Below are positions 27,584 through 35,034 of a stretch of 35,034 nucleotides of DNA, in pieces. The notes beneath the pieces were generated by a model. The model saw only the letters and a program-made list of their open reading frames with translations. It was not told the origin of the DNA and made no database searches. This stretch comes from a virus: the IMG/VR virus record IMGVR_UViG_3300042691_009741, positions 1 to 35,034 of that record; one strand, 5' to 3'. Positions within the stretch are counted from its first letter, which is position 1, and each line of letters begins with the position of its first letter. Made by a program: the position numbers and the translations under genes.

Positions 27584-28198
27584 ATGACTAAAGCACCCAA
27601 TGAAAACGCAGGCTTCCACGTAGAAGGGCATATCAAAATTTGGTATCCTGAAACAGGAGAAGTTGCAATCGACAAGCGTAATGCTATACATTACGAAAAT
27701 ATGAGTATCTCTCTTGCAGAAAGTCTTGGCAATGAGGGTAAAGGATTTATCTACGAAATGGCGTTTGGCAATGGCGGCACCACAGTTGACCCAACTGGTA
27801 TTATCACATACTTAACACCAAACACAATAGGTATCAACAGTGGACTTTATAATGAAACCTATGCAAAAGTTGTAGATGATCGTTCAGCAAACAATATTGA
27901 TCCTGTGCGTAACAAGATTGAAACCCGCCACTTGACTGGCACAAACTACACTGACATTATTATTAGTTGTTTGCTTGACTACGGTGAGCCAGCAGACCAA
28001 GAAGCATTTGATAATGCAACATTTACTGAAAGTCAATATGTATTTGATGAACTAGGATTGCGTAGTTACAATCCTAATGGCCCTGGCAGACTACTAACCC
28101 ATGTTATTTTCCATCCAGTACAAAAATCTTTGAACCGATTAATTCAAGTTGACTATACTGTTCGAGTACAAAGTTTAACCGGTTTCAATGAGGCTTAA
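27584..28198 (+). CDS. Conserved T4-like virion structural protein (204 aa)
   Basis: 204 residues with AGGTAG 5-10 bases before the ATG. Recognisable segments are GFHVEGHIKIWYPETGEVAIDKRNAIHYENMS (~10-41), FIYEMAFGNGGTTVDPTGIITYLTPN (~56-81) and YVFDELGLRSYNPNGPGRLLTHVIFHPV (~149-176), the last with beta strands near the C-terminus. Proteins of this type are found next to baseplate and fibre genes of marine T4-like phages, usually labelled only as structural. It is not similar by eye to T4 gp8, gp9 or gp10. Position between the giant wedge/adhesin gene and the first fibre gene suggests a connector between them, which is inference. It sits 2 bases before the next ATG. Confidence 0.7.
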   Translation: MTKAPNENAGFHVEGHIKIWYPETGEVAIDKRNAIHYENMSISLAESLGNEGKGFIYEMAFGNGGTTVDPTGIITYLTPNTIGINSGLYNETYAKVVDDRSANNIDPVRNKIETRHLTGTNYTDIIISCLLDYGEPADQEAFDNATFTESQYVFDELGLRSYNPNGPGRLLTHVIFHPVQKSLNRLIQVDYTVRVQSLTGFNEA

Positions 28199-28200
28199 TT

Positions 28201-30561
28201 ATGTCATATAGAATTTTTAGAACTAATCAGATAAATGGATCGATTGTTGTCGAAGACAACACTATCGATGATACTACCACTCTTCGATTCCCAGGACGCA
28301 ATACTACAGGCTACGGACAAGTAATTGGCGAAAACATGTTGCACATGTTGGAAAACTTTGCCAGCCCATCAGAACCAACTAATCCTATCCAAGGCCAGTT
28401 ATGGTATGATACAACAGACGGTGTTAATCAACTTAAAGTATATGATGGCACTGGTTGGGGCGCAGCCGGTGGTCTAAAGAAAGGTAGTACAGCACCAGAA
28501 TCAGAAAGTAGTATCGCTGGCGATTTATGGGTTAATACTGACACCCAACAATTATATTTGTTCACAGGCTCTAGTTGGATTTTAGTCGGACCAAACATAT
28601 CCAGCGGTGCAAAAACTGGAGCAGAACCTGAAATTATTATTGACACATCGAATAATAGTCAGTCTGTGGTTAGTCAGTTTGCCGGCGGCGAACGAGTAAT
28701 GATTATTTCTAAAGTGAGTTTTATTCCTAAGGCAGTTATTACTGGCTTTCCAGAAATCAAAGCCGGTGTTAATCTCAGCACACTTTATTCCAATTACTAC
28801 GGTATCTCAGAAAATGCAACATCGTTGCGTGTAGGATCAACATCAGTTCCAACGGCAAACTTTTTACGCAGTGATGTCACCAGCAGTACTAATTTTGGCA
28901 TCGACATTCGTAACAGCACTGGCTTGGCAATTGGATCAGATAGGCAAGTTACACTAGGGCTCGAAGGTACTATCGGTGTCTTGCTTAATAAAACAACTGG
29001 TTCAAGTACTGACATTCGTATTAACAACAATGGAACGATCCGCACTATGGTGCGTGTTGACAGTAACGAGCGTATTGGTCTAGGTCCTAATAATTTTGCT
29101 CCTCAGGAAACAGTAGACATCAACGGAACATTGTTGGTTAATGGAATTTCTAAATTTACCAACGATGAAGAATCCCTAAGCCCAACCACTGGAGCAGTAG
29201 TTGTAACAGGCGGTGTTGGTGTTTCAGGTACGGTTAATATTGGTGGCAACCTAGTAATTGCTGAAGATCAAGATATTATAATCGGCGGAGCAATAGTTCC
29301 TAATTTTGACCTTGGCGCAGATATAGGAACAACAGAAAAACGCTTTAATAGAATTATTGCCAGTAGAATGGATGCTAGTTTTTACGGATCATTGATAGGT
29401 AGCGTTACTGGCAACGTGTCGGGATCTGCCAGTAAACTTGCAAGTTCTACAGTATTTGAATTAACCGGAGACGTGGTCAGTAGTCAGGTAGAGTTTGACG
29501 GCCAAAGAGGAATTCCAACACTATCAACTTTAACAGCATCGGGAAATGGCACAACAGCAACGTTGACTTTTGCTCCACAAACAGTACCCCCTTACCCAGT
29601 TGGTTCTACAATAACAGTTTCAAACATTGTTCCTATCGCATATAGAGGAACGTTTGTTGTAACAGAAGCCACAGTAACTAGTGTAAGTTTTGCAAGTACA
29701 GTAACTGGTGACCAAACAACAGTTGGTAGTATTCAAAGTTTAGAGCCGCTAGGCAATAGAAAAAGATTTTTTACAAGATTAAGTGATACGTTCATTGCAG
29801 ATAAACCTCAAGTATCGTCGATTGCTGACAACGATGAATTTGTAGTAAGCAGAGGAGTAGAAGGTCTTAAGAAGATTAGAAAATCAGATTTGTTTACTGC
29901 GATTCCCGGCATTCCAGTAGCAAGTATTATTCCTTACGGTGGTCCAACTGCTCCAGCAGGTTGGTTGCTCTGTGACGGAGCAGAAATTCAAACATCCGAA
30001 TACTCAGAATTATTTGAGGCTATTAAATATACCTACGGTGATCCTGCAACACTAGAAGGTCTTGGTACATTTAGATTACCTGATCTTCGTGGTCGATTCC
30101 CACTTGGTGTTGACAACATGAACAACGGTGTTCGTGTACCACAAGGACCAGGCAGCGGCCCAGGTTGGGATCCTACAGTTGAAATTGAAACTATTGGTTC
30201 AAGTGCTAATCGTGTAACTGATCCAAAGGCAGATATCAATCCAGCAAATCCTTACCAAGCAAGACCAGGTGGCGGCAGTCAAGAAATAACATTACAAAAA
30301 ACTAATCTTCCTGATCACGAACATGATCTACGAGGCAATGCCGGGAACCCATATTTTGCTTTTAGAAATGCCCCAGGTGCTCCTGCAGACACTGATGCGG
30401 TACCTGGAACAGGTAATCCGCCAGATGATGCAGGACTGGGTCAGTATCTTGGAAACTCAGGCGGCATATTAACAGATCCACCAAACACATTTAGCCAGAC
30501 AGCAGTTAATATATTGAACCCGTTTATGGCCTTAAACTTTATTATCTACACTGGAGCATAA
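28201..30561 (+). CDS. Fibre protein A: shared N-terminal module and phage tail-collar C-terminus
   Basis: 786 residues. Residues 1-130 are the module shared with the next two fibre genes (SYRIFRTNQINGSIVVEDNT...GYGQVIGENMLHMLENFAS...GQLWYDT), including an internal duplication GQLWYDT / GDLWVNT with each ending in a Trp-containing strand, and closing in VGP. The middle (~300-420) has shaft-like repeats (VDINGTLLVNG, VVVTGGVGVSGTVNIGG). From ~573 is the tail-collar domain: IPVASIIPYGGPTAPAGWLLCDG, YGDPATLEGLGTFRLPDLRGRFPLG (~613-637), LPDHEHD with H706-x-H708, and C-terminal NPFMALNFIIYTG. The collar domain is found in T4 gp12 short tail fibres, where it forms the metal-binding receptor-contact head. 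This is the likely short-fibre equivalent. Confidence 0.85.
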   Translation: MSYRIFRTNQINGSIVVEDNTIDDTTTLRFPGRNTTGYGQVIGENMLHMLENFASPSEPTNPIQGQLWYDTTDGVNQLKVYDGTGWGAAGGLKKGSTAPESESSIAGDLWVNTDTQQLYLFTGSSWILVGPNISSGAKTGAEPEIIIDTSNNSQSVVSQFAGGERVMIISKVSFIPKAVITGFPEIKAGVNLSTLYSNYYGISENATSLRVGSTSVPTANFLRSDVTSSTNFGIDIRNSTGLAIGSDRQVTLGLEGTIGVLLNKTTGSSTDIRINNNGTIRTMVRVDSNERIGLGPNNFAPQETVDINGTLLVNGISKFTNDEESLSPTTGAVVVTGGVGVSGTVNIGGNLVIAEDQDIIIGGAIVPNFDLGADIGTTEKRFNRIIASRMDASFYGSLIGSVTGNVSGSASKLASSTVFELTGDVVSSQVEFDGQRGIPTLSTLTASGNGTTATLTFAPQTVPPYPVGSTITVSNIVPIAYRGTFVVTEATVTSVSFASTVTGDQTTVGSIQSLEPLGNRKRFFTRLSDTFIADKPQVSSIADNDEFVVSRGVEGLKKIRKSDLFTAIPGIPVASIIPYGGPTAPAGWLLCDGAEIQTSEYSELFEAIKYTYGDPATLEGLGTFRLPDLRGRFPLGVDNMNNGVRVPQGPGSGPGWDPTVEIETIGSSANRVTDPKADINPANPYQARPGGGSQEITLQKTNLPDHEHDLRGNAGNPYFAFRNAPGAPADTDAVPGTGNPPDDAGLGQYLGNSGGILTDPPNTFSQTAVNILNPFMALNFIIYTGA

Positions 30562-30567
30562 TCAGAA

Positions 30568-32421
30568 ATGACGTATACTATTAATAAAACTGACGGCAAC
30601 GAATTAACCAAGATTCCAGACGGCACGTTAGATACTTCTGCTACTGCTCTTACCTTAATAGGTAGAAATTCAGTGGGATTTGGAGAAGCGTTCAATGAAA
30701 ATTTTGTAAAATTACTTGAAAATTTTGCTTCCACTACTGCACCTGAGAATGCAATTAAAGGTCAAATTTGGTTTGACACACAAACTAATAGACTCAATGT
30801 ATTCGATGGAAATATATTTAGAGCAAGTGGTGGCCCTCAGGTTAGTCCTCGAGTTCCAGACCCATTGACCACTGGCGATTTGTGGATCAACAACGAAACA
30901 AATCAAATGTACATGTATGACGGTACAGACTTAATTTTAGTAGGCCCAATATACACAGCACAACAAGGTGTAACCGGATTTAAAATAGATACAGTACTGG
31001 ATATCGACGGAGTCAGTCACAGTATTTGTCAATTATTTGTTAAAAATGTACTATTAGGTGTCTTTAGTAGCACAGCATTTTTTCCTAAATTACCTATCCC
31101 TGGTTACGGCACAGTAGACAAGCCAGTAAAAATAGGATTTAATGCATCAACTTTAGCAAATTTAAAATTTGATGTTACTGTTACAAGAAGTGAAAGTATT
31201 TTACTTGAAGATGGTGTAACATCTAAAACAGCATCTGAACTAGTATTCAACAACGAAGAAAATACATTTACAGAACGAGTATTCATTCAAAATAATGAAG
31301 GCTTAGACATCGGAACAGCCAGTCAGGCAAGACAATACATATTAGCAAATGACTTAATAATTGAAAATCAAATTGAAAATAAATCGATTCAATTAAAAGT
31401 TAAGTCAGGATCTACTACAGTTTCTGGAATAACCATTGCTGGAAATGGACAGCGTGTTGGAATTTTTAATCAGACGCCTACATCAACACTTGATATTGCA
31501 GGTGATCTAAAAGTGTCTGGTGACATATTTGTTGGCGGGGTAACAACTACTCTAAACACATCTGTACTTGAAGTAGAAGATAAAAATATTACACTAGGAA
31601 ATACCCAATTTCCTACGAACTTAACAGCCGCAGGCGGCGGAATTACACTCAAAGGAACCACTGACAAAACGATTGTTTATAACAATGTGAGTAACAGTTG
31701 GGACCTTTCAGAGAACTTAAAATTGGCATCAGGAAAAACATTTTCCATAAACAACGATCAAATTGTTGCACCTAACGGATTGGGGCAATATACACTGGGT
31801 ACAACAGTTGTTACTTCCAGTTTGGTCAGTGTGGGTAATCTGATTTCCTTGCAGATGGCTGGCACAGGTACCAGCGGCCTGAATTTACAAGACGGCACAA
31901 TCAGTGTTGCAACTGGTAATATTGGACTTAACCCAGTTGCAGGAGCAATCACAGTAAACGGTAAAAAGATTATAGATTTGCCCTTGCCAACTAACCCGCA
32001 AGATGCTACCAACAAAGAATATGTAGACGATGCAATATTTGCTCGAGGCATTACACTTAGCATGGACATTACTGGTCTAAACAACACAGAAATTGCCGCT
32101 ATTCTTGATAACATTGCACCTTTTTATAATCCCACAGGCACTCCTGAAGAACAGGAGGGTGTTGCAATCAACGGAACAATCCTTCGTTTACACGGTACAA
32201 TTACCACAGCAACTTCTGCAGACTTGGATTACAGTCCAAACGTGGGCGACGAATTTAGTACAATAGAAGTATCCACGCCAACAGGAGTTGCCCAAGTAGT
32301 TAGCGATATTGTTACAGGGCAGACGATTTTGGCACCAGCATTAACCGTGTCAATTGCCCGTCAAAACAAGAAATTTACAATGACCAGTGGAAATTGGGCA
32401 TTTACTGAGGATATAGCATAA
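30568..32421 (+). CDS. Fibre protein B: shared N-terminal module, intramolecular shaft repeats
   Basis: 617 residues, 6 bases after fibre A. Residues 1-127 repeat the shared module (MTYTINKTDGNEL...GRNSVGFGEAFNENFVKLLENFAS...GQIWFDT...GDLWINN...LILVGP). The middle contains shaft motifs (PTSTLDIAGDLKVSGDIFVGG, ~306-326; VEDKNITLGN), and ~466-490 has LPLPTNPQDATNKEYVDDAI, a sequence pattern common near the end of phage fibre shafts. The last ~125 residues form a different, unrecognised C-terminal domain (GITLSMDITGLNNTEIAAIL...). Presumed trimeric adhesin or fibre subunit. Confidence 0.8.
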   Translation: MTYTINKTDGNELTKIPDGTLDTSATALTLIGRNSVGFGEAFNENFVKLLENFASTTAPENAIKGQIWFDTQTNRLNVFDGNIFRASGGPQVSPRVPDPLTTGDLWINNETNQMYMYDGTDLILVGPIYTAQQGVTGFKIDTVLDIDGVSHSICQLFVKNVLLGVFSSTAFFPKLPIPGYGTVDKPVKIGFNASTLANLKFDVTVTRSESILLEDGVTSKTASELVFNNEENTFTERVFIQNNEGLDIGTASQARQYILANDLIIENQIENKSIQLKVKSGSTTVSGITIAGNGQRVGIFNQTPTSTLDIAGDLKVSGDIFVGGVTTTLNTSVLEVEDKNITLGNTQFPTNLTAAGGGITLKGTTDKTIVYNNVSNSWDLSENLKLASGKTFSINNDQIVAPNGLGQYTLGTTVVTSSLVSVGNLISLQMAGTGTSGLNLQDGTISVATGNIGLNPVAGAITVNGKKIIDLPLPTNPQDATNKEYVDDAIFARGITLSMDITGLNNTEIAAILDNIAPFYNPTGTPEEQEGVAINGTILRLHGTITTATSADLDYSPNVGDEFSTIEVSTPTGVAQVVSDIVTGQTILAPALTVSIARQNKKFTMTSGNWAFTEDIA

Positions 32422-32453
32422 TGTGGTGCGAGCGAGCGTATTCCAAAATATAC

Positions 32454-32461
32454 GATAAATA
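32454..32461 (+). promoter_or_regulatory. Candidate late promoter (GATAAATA) before fibre C
   Basis: GATAAATA is embedded in ACGATAAATAA (32452-32462), identical to the element before gp6. It lies in a 64-base intergenic gap, the second largest in the plus-strand operon, with AGGGGTG (32472-32478) and ATG at 32486 downstream. The location and exact repeat make it one of the two strongest late promoter candidates. Confidence 0.6.
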
Positions 32462-32485
32462 AAATTATACCAGGGGTGAATATAT

Positions 32486-34036
32486 ATGTCTTATGTTATT
32501 AATAGATTTGACGGGCAAGCAATTAGTACTATCGAAGACGGTACTGTAGATCAGACGCTCGATATCAAACTTATTGGTAAGAATTACGCTGGCTACGGCG
32601 AACTTCAAAACGAAAATTTCTTACACATGCTGGAAAATTTTGCCAGTAGTAGTCCGCCACCTAGAGCAATTCGCGGACAAATATGGTACGATGTTCCGTC
32701 CAAAAAACTCAAATTTTACACAGGTGAAGCACCAGGTGGCGTCAAAGTGTTTAAAACAGCCGGCGGCGTTGAATATAGTCAAACTGCACCTCTTGGCGCC
32801 ACAGAAGGCGATCAATGGTTCGACTCTGGGCTAAATCAATTAAAAATTCGTACAAGTACCGACTGGTTAGTAGTTGGACCACAGACAGCAGGTGCTGGTG
32901 TTACCCAGTTAGTATCTAGACAAGTTCGCGGTAATGATGCTAATTTGTATTCTATCATTGCTGCCACTATTGGTGGTACTGGAATAGAAGAAGTAACTTA
33001 CATTATTTCTAAAGCAGAATTTACTCTTGATAACACAACTAATCCTATTGCAGGATATAGTGTTATCAAGAAAGGTATGACACTACCTAACACAGTTGGA
33101 ACTCTAACTGAAGGACAACAAGTTACCAGTAGTGCTCACAGATTTTGGGGTATTTCTGCAGCCGCTCAAGGTATTGTGGACGGTCTAGGTAACTTTGTTT
33201 CCGGTGCAAAACTAAAAGAAATTTCAGAAGGTACTAATAATACATTAGTTAACTTCTCATCAGATGATGGTTTAACAGTTGGTCTAGGACAAGACCTAGC
33301 AGTGTACATTGATCCAGACGATCAACAAACACCTATATATGAAAATCAATCAGGACCAAAATTAACTTTCCGTGCAAGACAAGCCGGTATACCAAAAGAC
33401 ATTGCAGTCATTGACGCAACAACATTAAGTCTTTCTCCAGGAACTGACAGCACCTTCTTCTTGGGAACAAATTCCAAGAAATGGGCTAACATTTATTCAA
33501 ACACTTTTACAGGTACAGCCACACAAGCGGCAACATTGCAAGTAGGTGTAGATTTATTCAATAATCCAGTATTCCGTCAAGCAAGTACTGCGGCAACTGC
33601 AAACACAGTGGCCTGTCGTGACAGTTCGGGTAACATTACTGCTACTATCTTCAACGGTACAGCAACAACAGCACGTTACGCTGACTTGGCAGAAAAATAT
33701 CTTGCTGATGCAGAATATGAGCCAGGTACAGTTGTGTGCATTGGTGGAGAGAAAGAAGTTACAGCCGTTAAGTTTGGTGATTTGGCAGTTGGTGTTGTTT
33801 CTACAGACCCTGCATACATGATGAACAGCGAATTAGAAGGTGGAACTTATGTTGCCCTAAAAGGTCGTGTTCCATGCAAAGTTGTTGGCGCTGTGCGTAA
33901 AGGACAGCGTTTAGTCGCATCTGACAATGGCTGTGCCATTGCTGCCGGGTTCCATCAGCATTCTGATGTTTTTGGTGTTGCATTAGAATCCAGCGACGAT
34001 GTTGGCATCAAGAAAATAGAAGTATTAGTATTATAA
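32486..34036 (+). CDS. Fibre protein C: shared N-terminal module with peptidase G2/IMC-like C-terminus
   Basis: 516 residues, own promoter candidate and a strong AGGGGTG site 7 bases upstream. Residues 1-131 repeat the shared module (SYVINRFDGQAIS...GKNYAGYGELQNENFLHMLENFAS...GQIWYDV...WLVVGP). The middle contains FFLGTNSKKWANIYSNTFTGTATQA (~319-343). From ~393 a domain begins TTARYADLAEKYLADAEYEPGTVVCIGG and continues to DPAYMMNS, VALKGRVPCKVVGAVRKGQRLVAS and the C-terminal ALESSDDVGIKKIEVLVL. This C-terminus is common in marine phage fibres and resembles the peptidase G2/intramolecular chaperone autocleavage fold, but I cannot point to a catalytic residue with confidence. Presumed fibre whose C-terminus helps trimerisation. 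Confidence 0.75.
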   Translation: MSYVINRFDGQAISTIEDGTVDQTLDIKLIGKNYAGYGELQNENFLHMLENFASSSPPPRAIRGQIWYDVPSKKLKFYTGEAPGGVKVFKTAGGVEYSQTAPLGATEGDQWFDSGLNQLKIRTSTDWLVVGPQTAGAGVTQLVSRQVRGNDANLYSIIAATIGGTGIEEVTYIISKAEFTLDNTTNPIAGYSVIKKGMTLPNTVGTLTEGQQVTSSAHRFWGISAAAQGIVDGLGNFVSGAKLKEISEGTNNTLVNFSSDDGLTVGLGQDLAVYIDPDDQQTPIYENQSGPKLTFRARQAGIPKDIAVIDATTLSLSPGTDSTFFLGTNSKKWANIYSNTFTGTATQAATLQVGVDLFNNPVFRQASTAATANTVACRDSSGNITATIFNGTATTARYADLAEKYLADAEYEPGTVVCIGGEKEVTAVKFGDLAVGVVSTDPAYMMNSELEGGTYVALKGRVPCKVVGAVRKGQRLVASDNGCAIAAGFHQHSDVFGVALESSDDVGIKKIEVLVL

Positions 34037-34058
34037 TGATATATAATAAACAAGGTTA

Positions 34059-34066
34059 AAAGGAAG
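34059..34066 (+). promoter_or_regulatory. Strong ribosome binding site before the last structural gene
   Basis: AAAGGAAG with 4 bases to the ATG at 34071. This is one of the clearest Shine-Dalgarno sites in the window and fixes the start choice. The sequence TATAATAAAC lies at 34042-34051, but no -35 box stands at the right distance. Confidence 0.6.
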
Positions 34067-34070
34067 AATT

Positions 34071-34988
34071 ATGGCAGTCGGTGATTTAATTACAGCATTA
34101 AGATACAATAACCTACAAAGTAGGATCAACGTTATCATGGGCACAGGATCTGGTAACAGCGGATACGGCCAGGCTTTGGTCAGCGGTCAAGTTGCAGTAG
34201 GCAGTAACGTAGACCTTCTCAGAGTATTAAATTTGCGTACAGATATGGTTAAGGCACGACAGCATCAGACTGCTAATAATGAAGCACCTAGTCCAGGCAC
34301 TGGCGCTTTTCCTCTAGTAACTACAGCAGATCAAGTCACTGATGCATTTGCAGCCAACCTTGAAAGCCAAATGACCACTATTGAAACCAATAGACTAGCA
34401 TTAGGCGCAGGCGGAACATTGGGAAATCAATTTACCGATACAACAGACGCTAATACTAGCCAGCGTACTGCAAGTTGGAACGGTTTGTTAACACACAACG
34501 TCACAGTGGCATTTGGTTCAAACGATGCCGCACGTTTTTACTTTAACAGCGGCGGCGACATTCGTTTCCGTGTTACATTAACTGGCGGAACAAGTGATAC
34601 TGGCGTTAACCAAATTTTCACAGACTGGTCTAATATGTTTTCTACCATGGGTACTATTACTATGAATCATAATAGTACAACTAGATCGGGCTCCTCAGGT
34701 ACTACACAAGCCATTGGTTTTTATCAGTTAACGACTAGCAACCAAGAAATTTTCCGACGTGTCGGTTCTGGTAATTATGCTACTAACACATATATCATTA
34801 ATGCACGTACAGATAACGCAGGTAACGTATTTTTCAACATCCAATTCAATGATAACAAAGGTGGAAATCCAAACTTCGACGAAGCCGTAACTGGTACTTT
34901 AACAAGTCGTATTGATATCCGTCGTGCTACTGGCTCAAACGTAGCAGTAAACGCACCAACTATTACTACAACAACAGCCATTACTTAA
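34071..34988 (+). CDS. Marine T4-like virion structural protein (305 aa)
   Basis: 305 residues. The N-terminus (MAVGDLITALRYNNLQSRINVIMGTGSGNSGYGQ, ~1-34) is a short helix followed by a Gly-rich GSGxSGYGQ segment, a pattern I associate with structural proteins of marine T4-like phages, usually annotated without function. The middle and C-terminus (~115-300) are Thr/Asn/Gly-rich beta strands (LTHNVTVAFGSNDAARFYFNSGGDIRFRVTLTGGT), typical of a jelly-roll or Ig-like exposed domain. It ends with a Thr-rich tail (TITTTTAIT). Position after the three fibre genes suggests a fibre-tip or decoration protein, which is inference. It is the last complete gene of the operon here. Confidence 0.7.
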   Translation: MAVGDLITALRYNNLQSRINVIMGTGSGNSGYGQALVSGQVAVGSNVDLLRVLNLRTDMVKARQHQTANNEAPSPGTGAFPLVTTADQVTDAFAANLESQMTTIETNRLALGAGGTLGNQFTDTTDANTSQRTASWNGLLTHNVTVAFGSNDAARFYFNSGGDIRFRVTLTGGTSDTGVNQIFTDWSNMFSTMGTITMNHNSTTRSGSSGTTQAIGFYQLTTSNQEIFRRVGSGNYATNTYIINARTDNAGNVFFNIQFNDNKGGNPNFDEAVTGTLTSRIDIRRATGSNVAVNAPTITTTTAIT

Positions 34989-34996
34989 TATTTTTC

Positions 34997-35025
34997 TTGA
35001 CATCTGTCTCCTAGTGCTATATAAT
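34997..35025 (+). promoter_or_regulatory. Perfect sigma70-type promoter at the window edge
   Basis: TTGACA (34997-35002), 17 bases, TATAAT (35020-35025): both boxes match the consensus completely with the ideal spacing. It points rightward out of the window, 9 bases after the last stop codon. It is expected to be active with unmodified host polymerase and therefore to drive an early gene or unit that begins beyond the window. Confidence 0.85.
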
Positions 35026-35034
35026 ACACAATAT

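Noticed and set aside
32422-32454. Short inverted repeat CGTAT...ATACG and GCGAGCGAGCG as a terminator
   Set aside because: The stem is only 5 pairs with an 8-base loop and no T-run follows; not enough for an intrinsic terminator.
34042-34051. TATAATAAAC before the last structural gene as a promoter
   Set aside because: The -35 position reads GAAGTA or similar with any normal spacing. It could be a degenerate late box, but nothing else supports it.
1-35034. CRISPR arrays, tRNA genes, insertion sequences, defence or anti-defence systems
   Set aside because: No repeat-spacer pattern, cloverleaf with CCA/T-loop signature, transposase, or recognisable immunity gene was seen. All long frames fit phage DNA-metabolism or virion genes.

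Overview
This window looks like part of the genome of a marine, T4-like contractile-tailed phage (or prophage-free viral contig), close to the myoviruses that infect cyanobacteria, SAR11 and other ocean bacteria. The evidence is a compact AT-rich layout with almost no intergenic space, a recognisable T4 set (gp46, gp47, gp55 on the minus strand; gp48/54-like, gp53, hub, gp5, gp25, gp6 on the plus strand), and fibre genes whose N-terminal module is typical of marine T4-like phages. No host gene, tRNA, integrase or photosynthesis gene is visible, so the host cannot be named from this window.

Layout. From about 3955 leftward to base 1 runs a minus-strand operon: gp55 (late sigma factor), gp47 and gp46 (Mre11/Rad50-type recombination nuclease) and a partial small protein. 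From 4038 rightward runs one long plus-strand late operon of baseplate and fibre genes: tail-tube initiator/cap (gp54/gp48-like), gp53, a hub protein with a fused N-terminal peptidoglycan-hydrolase domain, a gp5-type spike without lysozyme, gp25, an enlarged gp6, a 4594-residue giant structural protein (13.8 kb, about 39% of the window), a conserved 204-residue structural protein, three tandem paralogous fibre proteins with different C-termini, and a last structural protein. The window ends on a perfect sigma70-type promoter aimed at the next gene outside.

How it works together. gp55 should direct host RNA polymerase to late promoters. Copies of a T4-late-like box (ATAAATA) lie in at least five of the short gaps of the structural operon, and the first of these overlaps the -35 box of gp55's own promoter in the divergent 82-bp spacer, which suggests an early-to-late switch. 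The plus-strand genes build the baseplate from the hub (gp27-like and gp5-like) through the wedge (gp25, gp6, gp53, the giant protein) to the adhesion fibres.

The most unusual content is the giant protein, a mosaic with an apparent seven-bladed FG-GAP-like propeller, carbohydrate-binding-like Trp/Tyr motifs, GxGY repeats, an inserted coiled coil, many repeats of a 'V-x-V-x-x-N/D-G ... D-Y' beta module and an IPT/TIG domain, sitting where T4 has gp7 to gp10. Other points of interest are the transfer of the muralytic domain from gp5 to the hub protein, an EF-hand-type loop in gp6, and an insertion in gp55. All family assignments come from reading motifs; no database search was run.
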